Source: Nocardioides renjunii
Lineage (GTDB): Bacteria > Actinomycetota > Actinomycetes > Propionibacteriales > Nocardioidaceae
Assembly (NCBI RefSeq): GCF_034661175.1
Contig: NZ_CP141058.1
Location: forward strand, 744,001-808,000
Direction of reading: 5' to 3'
Length of the DNA stretch: 64,000 nt
Both the position numbers and the translations under genes were made by a program. Of this stretch, positions 53,398-60,662 are shown in pieces (position 1 is the first letter of the stretch; the number at the start of each line of letters is the position of its first letter). The notes under the pieces are model-generated. The model was not told where the DNA came from. It worked only from the letters and a program-made list of their open reading frames with translations, and did not search any database.

Positions 53398-54015
53398 TCA
53401 GAAGACGTTGAGCGGACGGAACTGCACGGAGATGCGGGGGCCCGCGTGGGCCACCTTGGGCACCGCGTGCTCCCAGGTGCGCTGGCACGAGCCACCCATC
53501 ACGACGAGGTCGCCGTGACCCATCGTCAGCGCGATCGAGGCACCGCCGCCGCGTGGCCGCAGCAGCAGCCGGCGAGGGTCGCCCACGCTCACGATGGCCA
53601 CCATGGTGTCGGCCGTGCGGCCGCGGCCGATCGTGTCGCCGTGCCAGGCCACCGAGTCGCGCCCGTCGCGGTAGTAGCAGCATCCGGCCGTCACGAACGG
53701 CTCCCGCAGCTCGGGCAGGTAGTGCGCGGTGAGGTCGGCGCGGGCCTGCGTGAGGGCGGTGTGGGGGAGCGGGTCGTCGGCGAGGTAGGTGTGGACCAGC
53801 CGCGGCACCTCGACCACGCTGTCGTACATCTCGCGGCGCTCGGAGCGCCACGGGACGCGGTCCACCAGGGCGGCGAAGACGGCGTCGGGCTCGGCGAGCC
53901 AGTTGCGCTGGACGTCGACCCAGGCTCCGCGGGAGAGCCGGCGGCGCTCGGGCGCCAGCGCCGTGGCACCGGTCGCCGCGTTGGCGAAGAGGGACGTCTG
54001 GAAGTCCACGACCAT
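53398..54015 (-). CDS. AlkB-like 2-oxoglutarate/Fe(II) dioxygenase
   Basis: A 205-residue protein matching bacterial AlkB in size. The iron ligands are His and Asp of VAWHGDTIG and the later His of TWEHAVPK. Arginines in ISVQFRPLNVF bind 2-oxoglutarate. The substrate-side motif CCYYRDGRDS is AlkB-like (N-Y-Y variant). It should remove methyl lesions from DNA or RNA bases. It is convergent with coxG and diverges from the GntR gene, sharing a 109-bp promoter region. Confidence 0.88.
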   Translation of the reverse strand: MVVDFQTSLFANAATGATALAPERRRLSRGAWVDVQRNWLAEPDAVFAALVDRVPWRSERREMYDSVVEVPRLVHTYLADDPLPHTALTQARADLTAHYLPELREPFVTAGCCYYRDGRDSVAWHGDTIGRGRTADTMVAIVSVGDPRRLLLRPRGGGASIALTMGHGDLVVMGGSCQRTWEHAVPKVAHAGPRISVQFRPLNVF

Positions 54016-54112
54016 GATCGTAGCCCATCATCGAACATCCGTTCGAGTCAAGAAACGATCAAGGGTTTACCACAGACTTCGTCAATTAGGTGACTCTGGT
54101 CCAGCCCAGTCC

Positions 54113-54118
54113 TAGCCT
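54113..54118 (+). promoter_or_regulatory. -10 box of the GntR gene
   Basis: TAGCCT ends six bases before ATG 54125. Just upstream, CTGGTCC and GCCCAGT near 54096-54110 are a weak partial palindrome that could be an autoregulatory site. Confidence 0.4.
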
Positions 54119-54124
54119 GACTGC

Positions 54125-54847
54125 ATGGACAACGCGGACCTCGTCGTGCCTCGACAGCGGGCACTCAAGCATGTCCAGGTCCGTGAGCACGTCCGCAGCC
54201 TCATCGAGGCCCAGCCCCCGGGCTCGGCCGCCCCGTCCGAGCGCGAGCTGGTCGCTCGCTTCGGCGTGGCACGGATGACCGTACGACAGGCGCTCGACGC
54301 GCTCGTCGCCGAGGGTCTCCTGGAGCGCATCCCCGGACGTGGCACGTTCGTCGCTCAGCCGCCCAAGACCGCCGGCCGACTGACCTCCTTCACCGAGGAG
54401 ATCCGCCGCCGGGGCATGCTGCCGGAGTCCCAGACCCTCCTCGCCCGCGTCGAGCAGGCCGGCCCCGGGGTCGCGCGTGCGCTCGACATCTCCCCGGGCG
54501 ACCCGGTGCTCCACTGGCGCCGCCTGCGCCGGGCCGACCAGGCCGTCGTCTGCGTGGAGGACGCCTACCTCAACGAGGTGCTGCTGCCGGGCTTCCTGCA
54601 GCACGGCACCCCGACGAGCCTCTACGACGCGCTGGCCACCCGCGGCCTGCGCCCCACCGAGGTCGAGGACTCGATCAGCGCCGACCGCGCCAGCGCGGAG
54701 GAGGCGTCGGTCCTCGAGATCGCCGAGGGCGACCCGGTGCTGCGCCACGCCCGCCGGGCGGTCTCGCAGGGTCGCATCGTCGAGGTCTCGCGCACCTGCT
54801 ACCGCCACGACCGGTTCACCGTCTACCTCCAGCTCGCCGACCGCTGA
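54125..54847 (+). CDS. GntR-family regulator, HutC/UTRA subfamily
   Basis: A 240-residue repressor-type protein. The winged helix spans residues 14-80 (HVRSLIEAQPPGSAAPSERELVARFGVARMTVRQALDALVAEGLLERIPGRGTFVA contains the recognition helix). The UTRA effector domain covers the rest, with LTSFTEEIRRRGMLPESQTL and the closing VSRTCYRHDRFTVYLQL. Members sense sugars, amino sugars or amino acids. There is no obvious catabolic target next to it. The message is likely leaderless. Confidence 0.9.
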   Translation: MDNADLVVPRQRALKHVQVREHVRSLIEAQPPGSAAPSERELVARFGVARMTVRQALDALVAEGLLERIPGRGTFVAQPPKTAGRLTSFTEEIRRRGMLPESQTLLARVEQAGPGVARALDISPGDPVLHWRRLRRADQAVVCVEDAYLNEVLLPGFLQHGTPTSLYDALATRGLRPTEVEDSISADRASAEEASVLEIAEGDPVLRHARRAVSQGRIVEVSRTCYRHDRFTVYLQLADR

Positions 54848-54870
54848 GCCCTCGCCCGACCGGTCGGCCC

Positions 54871-55449
54871 TCAGCGCAGCTGGGACAGCTCGCGCTCGAG
54901 GTTGGCGCGCGCCGGCGACTCCCACAGCTCGCGGGCCTGCGGCGTGTGGAAGAGGTGCGGATTGGCGGCGAGGTCGCCGAGCACCGCCGCCCGCCCGGCC
55001 CTGAACTCGTCGTCCGGCAGGTGGGCGAAGTCGGCGCGGACGCCGGCGACGTAGGCGTCGTAGCGCTCGCGCGGCGCGGCGAGGATGGCCAGGTCGGCGT
55101 CGCTCAGCGCGCAGCCCGCCGGGTCGTCGTCGGCCGGGCGGTGGTGGACCGTCATCCGCACCAGCCGCGCGACCTCGTCGGCGGAGGCTGCTGGCAGCGC
55201 GGACTCGGCCCACTGCGCCGAGCGCTCCTCGTCGTCGTCGGCTCCGTCGTAGACGGCGTCGTGGAACCACGCCGCGAGGCCGACGACGACCTCGTCGAAG
55301 GCGGCGCCGGCCGCGGACAGCTCCTCGAGCCGGTCGAGCACCTCGGTGAGGTGGAGCAGGTCGTGGTAGCCGTCGCGGTCCCAGGCGGCCAGCAGCTCGT
55401 CGCGCAGGTCGTGCCGGTCGCCGAGCGGCCAGCGGTCGGCCAGGCTCAT
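54871..55449 (-). CDS. HD-domain-like protein
   Basis: A 192-residue protein. The HD metal motif is AAWFHDAVYDG (about residues 66-76), with an earlier GYHDLLHLTEVLDRL histidine and a later MTVHHRPADDD. The spacing resembles predicted HD phosphohydrolases of the YfbR/N-methyl-D-aspartate-receptor-like small group; the substrate is unknown. ATG 55449 overlaps the MpaB gene stop by ATGA, so it is translated after that gene. Confidence 0.82.
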   Translation of the reverse strand: MSLADRWPLGDRHDLRDELLAAWDRDGYHDLLHLTEVLDRLEELSAAGAAFDEVVVGLAAWFHDAVYDGADDDEERSAQWAESALPAASADEVARLVRMTVHHRPADDDPAGCALSDADLAILAAPRERYDAYVAGVRADFAHLPDDEFRAGRAAVLGDLAANPHLFHTPQARELWESPARANLERELSQLR

Positions 55450-56315
55450 GCGCCGGCCGTCTGCTGCTGGAGCGTCCGGGCGTGCTCGTGCCCGGACGAC
55501 ATGGCCCAGCGGATGGTGCGGGTCGCGGCGGCGCCGAGCACGCGGTTGGTCACCGGCGGGACCGGCGGCAGCCGCAGCTCGCGGCGCGCGTCGGTGGGCA
55601 GCAGGCCGATCGCGGCGGTGGCCAGCGACAGGTAGCCGGGACGCGCTGCCAGCGGGAGGTCCGGGTGCAGCAGCAGGAACCGGATCGCGTCGTGGGCGGC
55701 CGGCGTGCCGCGCAGCTCCGAGCCGTAGGCCGCCAGCATCCGGCGCAGCTCGTCCTCGGTCTGCGGCGGGTCGATGACGCCGAGGTGACCGGCCGCGACG
55801 CCGGTCTGGGCGACGTACTCGTCGCGCTCGGGCCCCACGAGCCGACGCTGTCCGTAGCGGTCGTGGGCGGCGAGGAAGCTGTCGATCTCCGCGACGTGGA
55901 CCCAGCCGAGCAGGTGCGGGTCGTTGGCGGCGTACGGCGTCCCGTCGGGCATCGTGCCGGTGACCGACTCGTGGGCGCGCTGCACGGCGCGGATGACCTG
56001 CAGCGCGTCGCGCTCGGTGCCGAAGGTCGTCATCGCGAGGTAGGTGGAGACCTGCGCGAGCCGCCCCCACATGTCGCCCTTGTAGCCGGAGTGGTCGGCC
56101 ACCCCCTGCATCGCGGCGGGGTGCAGCGACTGCAGCATGAGGGCGCGGAGGCCGCCGACGAACATGGAGGCGTCGCCGTGGACCCGGGCGATGGGGGAGT
56201 CGGGAGCGAACCACCGCGGTCCGGGCGTCCCGTGCACGCGCTCGCGCGCCCGGTCGCCATCGGGTCCGGCCACCTTGCGGAAGAGCTCTGCGCCGATGCG
56301 CTCGCGGAGGGTCAC
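55446..56315 (-). CDS. Oxygenase MpaB family protein (DUF2236)
   Basis: A 289-residue protein of the latex-clearing-protein/MpaB-like DUF2236 family, which includes heme b oxygenases. Conserved regions are RWFAPDSPIARVHGDASMFVGGLRALMLQSLHPAAMQGVADHSGY (about residues 28-75), LAMTTFGTERDA, and HLLGWVHVAEIDSFLAAHDRYG, supplying candidate heme-binding histidines. Substrate unknown. GTG 56315 is chosen from the leaderless -10 box TAGATT; a longer upstream frame runs through the MerR promoter and is not coding. Confidence 0.85.
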   Translation of the reverse strand: MTLRERIGAELFRKVAGPDGDRARERVHGTPGPRWFAPDSPIARVHGDASMFVGGLRALMLQSLHPAAMQGVADHSGYKGDMWGRLAQVSTYLAMTTFGTERDALQVIRAVQRAHESVTGTMPDGTPYAANDPHLLGWVHVAEIDSFLAAHDRYGQRRLVGPERDEYVAQTGVAAGHLGVIDPPQTEDELRRMLAAYGSELRGTPAAHDAIRFLLLHPDLPLAARPGYLSLATAAIGLLPTDARRELRLPPVPPVTNRVLGAAATRTIRWAMSSGHEHARTLQQQTAGA

Positions 56316-56322
56316 ACGATCG

Positions 56323-56328
56323 AATCTA
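56323..56328 (-). promoter_or_regulatory. -10 box of the mpaB-HD operon
   Basis: Minus-strand TAGATT ends seven bases before GTG 56315. Confidence 0.4.
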
Positions 56329-56402
56329 GCCAAGGCTCCACAAACCTTGGCCGACGAGGCGCCGCCCGTCGACCCCCTGCGCCGGTGTGACCGAGGCGAC
56401 CT

Positions 56403-56432
56403 TTGACTTCGAGTACTCGAAGTTCCTACGGT
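56403..56432 (+). promoter_or_regulatory. MerR-type promoter with palindromic operator in the spacer
   Basis: TTGACT (56403-56408) and TACGGT (56427-56432) enclose an 18-base spacer. The perfect 18-bp palindrome ACTTCGAGTACTCGAAGT (56406-56423) sits in the spacer, the classical MerR architecture. The merR gene starts seven bases after the -10 box. Confidence 0.85.
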
Positions 56433-56439
56433 CGATGAC

Positions 56440-56901
56440 ATGACCACGAGCGCTGCACCCCGCAGCTGTTCCATCAAGGAGGCGGCCGCCCTCACCGGGC
56501 TGCCGGCGAGCACGCTGCGCTACTACGAGCAGATCGGCGTCATCGCGCCGGTCAGCCGGGGCGCCACCAGCGGACACCGCGTCTACGACGAGGACGACCT
56601 CGACCAGCTGATGTCCGTCGCCTGCCTGGCCGCCACCGGCATGTCGGTGGGGGACATGCGGGCCTACGTCGCCAACGGCCGGCGCGGGTCCTCCGCGGCG
56701 GCCGACCAGCGCGAGCTGCTCGAGCAGCAGCAGCGCCACCTCGCCGTCGAGGCGGAGCGGCTGGTCCTGCGCCGTCGCTACGTCGACCTCAAGATCGCCT
56801 ACTGGCGCTCGGTGGAGGACGGCGACGTGTCCCGGACCCGGCAGCTCTCGGCCGAGGCGCTCGCGCTCGCCGAGGAGCTGCGCTCGGTCACGCACGACTA
56901 G
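56440..56901 (+). CDS. MerR-family transcriptional regulator
   Basis: A 153-residue protein. The N-terminal winged helix [24 protein letters not shown] (residues 12-35) is followed by the second helix pair ([31 protein letters not shown]) and a long dimerisation coiled coil (about 85-120). There are no metal-binding cysteines at the C terminus, so it is not a metal sensor and resembles the NmlR/AdhR-like group that controls aldehyde or alcohol metabolism. The alcohol dehydrogenase gene 53 bases downstream is the likely target. It probably regulates its own promoter through the palindrome at 56406. Confidence 0.92.
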   Translation: MTTSAAPRSCSIKEAAALTGLPASTLRYYEQIGVIAPVSRGATSGHRVYDEDDLDQLMSVACLAATGMSVGDMRAYVANGRRGSSAAADQRELLEQQQRHLAVEAERLVLRRRYVDLKIAYWRSVEDGDVSRTRQLSAEALALAEELRSVTHD

Positions 56902-56954
56902 GTCCGGTCCCGGACCACATCCACACATCCCCCGAGGAAACGGAAGACTTCAGC

Positions 56955-57995
56955 ATGCGCGTCAACGCCTACGCAGCACCCTCCGCCGGCGAGCCCCTCG
57001 CCGCGACCACCATCGAGCGCCGCGACGTCGGCGCCCGGGACGTGCTCATCGAGATCGAGTACGCCGGCATCTGCCACTCCGACATCCACACCGTCAACGG
57101 CGACTGGGGACCGCAGCCCTTCCCCGTCGTGCCGGGCCACGAGATCGTGGGCCGCGTCACCGAGGTCGGCGCCGAGGTGACCCGGCACCGCGTCGGCGAC
57201 CGCGTCGGCGTCGGCTGCATGGTCGGCTCGTGCGGCGAGTGCGACAGCTGCCGGCGCGGCGACGAGCAGTACTGCGCCCGCGGCATGGTCGGGACGTACG
57301 CCGCCACCGACCGCGACGGCACGACCACCCAGGGCGGCTACTCCACCCACGTCGTCGTCGACGCCGACTTCGTGCTGTCGGTCCCCGAGGGGATGGACCC
57401 GGCCGCGACGGCACCCCTGCTGTGCGCCGGCATCACGATGTACGCCCCGCTCCGCCGCTGGGGCGCGGGCGCGGGCAAGAAGGTCGCGATCGTCGGTCTC
57501 GGTGGCCTCGGCCACATGGGCGTGAAGATCGCCCACGCCCTCGGCGCGGAGGTCACCGTGCTCTCGCAGTCGCTGAAGAAGCAGGAGGACGGCCTCCGGC
57601 TCGGTGCCGACCACTACTTCGCGACGTCCGACCCCGGCACGTTCGACGCGCTCGCCGGGAGCTTCGACCTCATCGTCAACACCGTCAGCGCAGCCGTCGA
57701 CGTCAACGCCTACCTCGGCCTGCTGGCCGTCGACGGCACCCTCGTCAACGTGGGGGCGCCGCCGGAGCCGCTGCCGGTCAACGCCATGGCGCTCATCAGC
57801 GGGCGCCGCTCGTTCGCCGGCTCCATGATCGGCGGCATGGCGCTGACCCAGGAGATGCTCGACTTCTGCGCCGAGCACGGCATCGTCTCCGAGGTCGAGG
57901 TGATCCGCGCCGACGAGGTCAACGAGGCCTACGAGCGGGTCCTGGCCTCCGACGTGCGCTACCGCTTCGTCATCGACACCAGCACGCTGGGCTGA
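56955..57995 (+). CDS. Zinc-dependent NAD(P)-dependent alcohol dehydrogenase
   Basis: A 346-residue medium-chain dehydrogenase of the YahK/cinnamyl-alcohol-dehydrogenase type. Catalytic zinc ligands lie in [13 protein letters not shown] and VVPGHEIVG. Structural zinc cysteines are in [20 protein letters not shown]. The cofactor loop is [18 protein letters not shown] (about residues 176-193), and [10 protein letters not shown] after it suggests NADP preference through Ser and Lys. It should reduce aldehydes or oxidise alcohols. The MerR regulator directly upstream probably induces it. GAGGAAACGGAAG precedes ATG 56955. Confidence 0.93.
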   Translation: MRVNAYAAPSAGEPLAATTIERRDVGARDVLIEIEYAGICHSDIHTVNGDWGPQPFPVVPGHEIVGRVTEVGAEVTRHRVGDRVGVGCMVGSCGECDSCRRGDEQYCARGMVGTYAATDRDGTTTQGGYSTHVVVDADFVLSVPEGMDPAATAPLLCAGITMYAPLRRWGAGAGKKVAIVGLGGLGHMGVKIAHALGAEVTVLSQSLKKQEDGLRLGADHYFATSDPGTFDALAGSFDLIVNTVSAAVDVNAYLGLLAVDGTLVNVGAPPEPLPVNAMALISGRRSFAGSMIGGMALTQEMLDFCAEHGIVSEVEVIRADEVNEAYERVLASDVRYRFVIDTSTLG

Positions 57996-58020
57996 GGACG
58001 GAGCACCGAGGCCGGTCGCC

Positions 58021-58332
58021 TCAGCGCTCGAGGTGCACCGTGGCCAGTCCCGTGAGGGCCGACAGGGCCAGGGGACGGGCCACGAGCGAGGTGGCGACCG
58101 GCCAGCGTCGGCGGGCCAGCGTCAGGGCGGCTCCGGCGTAGATGGACAGGCACCACGGGCAGTTGAGGAGGTAGGTGATCTTCGACTGCTCCGGGGTGCC
58201 GTGCCGGGCCTCGACCGCCTCGCGCGCCGGCTCGGTGATGCGGTCGTCGCGCACCAGCTTCACCAGGCGGTACGTCGCCAGCCCGTCGACGAGGAGCGCC
58301 ATCGGCACCTCGGTCCGGTCCTTCGTCCTCAT
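58021..58332 (-). CDS. DUF1360 small membrane protein
   Basis: A 103-residue protein of the DUF1360 family. Core features are LLVDGLATYRLVKLVRDDRITEPAREAV at the start and LLNCPWCLSIYAGAALTLARR with the paired cysteines of the family, followed by a second hydrophobic segment ending in ALTGLATVHLER. Probably two membrane helices. Function unknown. ATG 58332 is chosen; the upstream open frame is antisense to the helicase-gene promoter side and not coding. Confidence 0.83.
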   Translation of the reverse strand: MRTKDRTEVPMALLVDGLATYRLVKLVRDDRITEPAREAVEARHGTPEQSKITYLLNCPWCLSIYAGAALTLARRRWPVATSLVARPLALSALTGLATVHLER

Positions 58333-58397
58333 CGTGCTACCACCTGTCTCGCGTCGGGAGGCTTCCGTACCCCGTCGGCGGGCGCTCACGCGCGCGA

Positions 58398-60044
58398 TCA
58401 GGCGTCGGCCGACAGGTCCCCCGCGTCGATGATCCGGTAGGCGTAGCCCTGCTCGGCCAGGAACCGCTGCCGGTTCTGCGCAAAGTCCGCGTCGACGGTG
58501 TCGCGCGAGACGATCGTGTAGAAGTGGGCGCTGCGCCCCTCGGTCTTGGGACGCAGGAGGCGGCCCAGTCGCTGCGCCTCCTCCTGGCGCGACCCGAACG
58601 AGCCGCTCACCTGGATGGCCACCTCCGCCGAGGGCAGGTCGATCGAGAAGTTGGCCACCTTGCTGACCACCAGCAGGCCGACCTCGCCGGAGCGGAAGGC
58701 GTTGAAGAGGCGCTGGCGCTCCTTGACCGGGGTCTCGCCCTTGATCACCGGGGCGTCGAGGAGCTCGGCGATCTCGTCGAGCTGGTCGATGTACTGCCCG
58801 ATCACCAGCGTCGGCTGGCCGGCGTGCTGGCGCACGAGGTCGCGCACCACGTCGATCTTGGCGTGCGTGCACGAGGCCAGCCGGTAGCGGGTGTCGGGGT
58901 CGCTGGTGGCGTAGGCGAGCCGCTCGCCGTCCGGAAGGGTGACGCGCACCTCCACGCAGTCGGCCGGGGCGATGTAGCCCTGCGCCTCGATGTCCTTCCA
59001 CGGCGCGTCGTAGCGCTTCGGCCCGATGAGCGAGAAGACCTCGCCCTCGCGGCCGTCCTCGCGGACCAAGGTGGCGGTCAGCCCGAGCCGGCGGCGGGCC
59101 TGGAGGTCGGCGGTCATCCGGAAGATCGGCGCCGGCAGCAGGTGCACCTCGTCGTAGACGATGAGGCCCCAGTCGCGGGCGTCGAGGAGCTCGAGGTGCG
59201 GGTAGACGCCCTTCCGCTTGGTCGTCAGCACCTGGTAGGTCGCGATCGTGACCGGGCGGATCTCCTTGACGGCGCCGGAGTACTCGCCGATCTCGTCGGC
59301 GGTCAGCGACGTGCGCGCGACGAGCTCGTCCTTCCACTGCCGGGCGCTGACGGTGTTGGTGACGAGGATGAGGGTCGTGGCCTGCGCGTGGGCCATCGAG
59401 GCGGCGCCCACGAGCGTCTTGCCGGCGCCGCACGGCAGCACGACGACGCCGGAGCCGCCGTCCCAGAACGACTCGGCCGCCTCGCGCTGGTAGGGGCGCA
59501 GGGTCCAGCCCTCCTCGGCCAGGTCGATCGCGTGGGCCTCGCCGTCGACGTAGCCGGCGAAGTCCTCGGCCGGCCAGCCGAGCTTGAGCAGGGCCTGCTT
59601 GAGGTTGCCGCGCTCGCTGGGGTGCACCGCGACGCTGTCGTCGTCGATGCGGGCGCCGACCATGCCGGCGACCTTCTTGGCGCGCAGCACCTCCTCGAGG
59701 ACCGGGCGGTCGACCGACGACAGCACGAGCCCGTGCACGGGGTGCTTCTCCAGGCGCAGCCTGCCGTAGCGGCCCATGGTCTCGGCGACGTCGACGAGCA
59801 GCGCGTGCGGGACGGCGTAGCGCGACCAGGTCAGGAGGGCGTCGACGACCTGCTCGGCGTCGTGGCCGGCGGCACGGGCGTTCCACAGGCCCAGCGGCGT
59901 CAGGCGGTAGGTGTGGATGTGCTCGGGCGAGCGCTCGAGCTCGGCGAAGGGCGCGATCGCCTTGCGAGCCTCGGCCGCCGACGGGTGGTCGACCTCGAGC
60001 AGGAGCGTCTTGTCCGACTGGACGATGAGGGGACCGTCGTTCAC
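58398..60044 (-). CDS. XPB-type DNA repair helicase
   Basis: A 548-residue SF2 helicase of the bacterial XPB/Ercc3 group (mycobacterial Rv0861c). An N-terminal damage-recognition-like domain (residues 1-180) precedes the motor. Motif I is LPCGAGKTLVG, motif II DEVH, motif III LTATL, and motif VI QRLGRLLRPK. The RED-like stretch VREDGREGEVFSLIGPKRYD lies in the right place. It unwinds DNA 3'-5' and probably takes part in repair. GTG 60044 follows TAGGAT by six bases. The Rv0862c homologue lies 600 bases upstream, as in mycobacteria, with a CGNR gene between. Confidence 0.93.
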   Translation of the reverse strand: MNDGPLIVQSDKTLLLEVDHPSAAEARKAIAPFAELERSPEHIHTYRLTPLGLWNARAAGHDAEQVVDALLTWSRYAVPHALLVDVAETMGRYGRLRLEKHPVHGLVLSSVDRPVLEEVLRAKKVAGMVGARIDDDSVAVHPSERGNLKQALLKLGWPAEDFAGYVDGEAHAIDLAEEGWTLRPYQREAAESFWDGGSGVVVLPCGAGKTLVGAASMAHAQATTLILVTNTVSARQWKDELVARTSLTADEIGEYSGAVKEIRPVTIATYQVLTTKRKGVYPHLELLDARDWGLIVYDEVHLLPAPIFRMTADLQARRRLGLTATLVREDGREGEVFSLIGPKRYDAPWKDIEAQGYIAPADCVEVRVTLPDGERLAYATSDPDTRYRLASCTHAKIDVVRDLVRQHAGQPTLVIGQYIDQLDEIAELLDAPVIKGETPVKERQRLFNAFRSGEVGLLVVSKVANFSIDLPSAEVAIQVSGSFGSRQEEAQRLGRLLRPKTEGRSAHFYTIVSRDTVDADFAQNRQRFLAEQGYAYRIIDAGDLSADA

Positions 60045-60050
60045 CCGCCA

Positions 60051-60056
60051 ATCCTA
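60051..60056 (-). promoter_or_regulatory. -10 box of the XPB gene
   Basis: Minus-strand TAGGAT ends six bases before GTG 60044. Confidence 0.45.
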
Positions 60057-60091
60057 CGGACGACCCTGTGGCGACGGGCCGGCGTCCGCGC

Positions 60092-60619
60092 TCAGCTGGC
60101 CGAGGCGGCCTTCTGCCGGGCACGGAACGCGGCCACGTTGGCCCGCGACGAGCACCGGTCGGAGCAGTAGCGACGCGACTGGTTGGGGGAGGTGTCGACG
60201 AAGACGTGGTCGCAGCGGACCTCCGAGCAGGTGCCGAGCCGGGTCGCGCCGAGGTCGCAGACCAGGTTGGCCAGCCCCATCAGGGCCTCGCCGACGAGCA
60301 GCTCGGACACCGACGCCGCCTTGTTGGCCACGTGCATGTGCAGGTTGGCCGGGTCGTGGTCGGAGATCATCGGGGTGACGGGGTGCGCGGCCAGCAGGTC
60401 GTTGAGCAGGCTCACCACGAGGGGGACGTCGTCGGCGTCGGAGGCTTCGAAGACCTGTCGCAGCCGGGACTGGAAGTCCTGGAGCGAGGCCACGTCGGCC
60501 GGCACCAGCGAGCGGTGCAGCCAGGACCGGTCCGCGAGGTGCTCACGCAGGGCTGCCTCGTCGGGCAGCTCGGCGTTGACGAGCGCGGCGGAGCGCTCGG
60601 CGTAGCGGATGAAGTCCAT
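60092..60619 (-). CDS. CGNR-type zinc-finger protein (CSSR variant)
   Basis: A 175-residue protein. The N-terminal ABATE-like helical domain (residues 1-120) leads to a C-terminal zinc finger CSEVRCDHVFVDTS then SRRYCSDRCSSRANVAAFRAR. The name-giving CGNR block reads CSSR here, while the four zinc cysteines and the following basic helix are kept. These proteins are thought to be stress-linked transcription regulators. ATG 60619 follows TAGAGT by six bases, so it has its own promoter although it lies between the two helicase-related genes. Confidence 0.87.
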   Translation of the reverse strand: MDFIRYAERSAALVNAELPDEAALREHLADRSWLHRSLVPADVASLQDFQSRLRQVFEASDADDVPLVVSLLNDLLAAHPVTPMISDHDPANLHMHVANKAASVSELLVGEALMGLANLVCDLGATRLGTCSEVRCDHVFVDTSPNQSRRYCSDRCSSRANVAAFRARQKAASAS

Positions 60620-60625
60620 CCCACC

Positions 60626-60631
60626 ACTCTA
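60626..60631 (-). promoter_or_regulatory. -10 box of the CGNR gene
   Basis: Minus-strand TAGAGT ends six bases before ATG 60619. Confidence 0.45.
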
Positions 60632-60662
60632 CGGAGCGGGCGGGAGGCGCCGAACGCTCGAC

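Noticed and set aside
54090..54112. Possible DasR-type (dre) operator upstream of the GntR gene
   Set aside because: Only the half CTGGTCC fits; the second half does not complete the palindrome.
58524..60170. Open frame of 548 codons on the plus strand
   Set aside because: Mirror of the XPB gene; helicase motifs are all on the minus strand.
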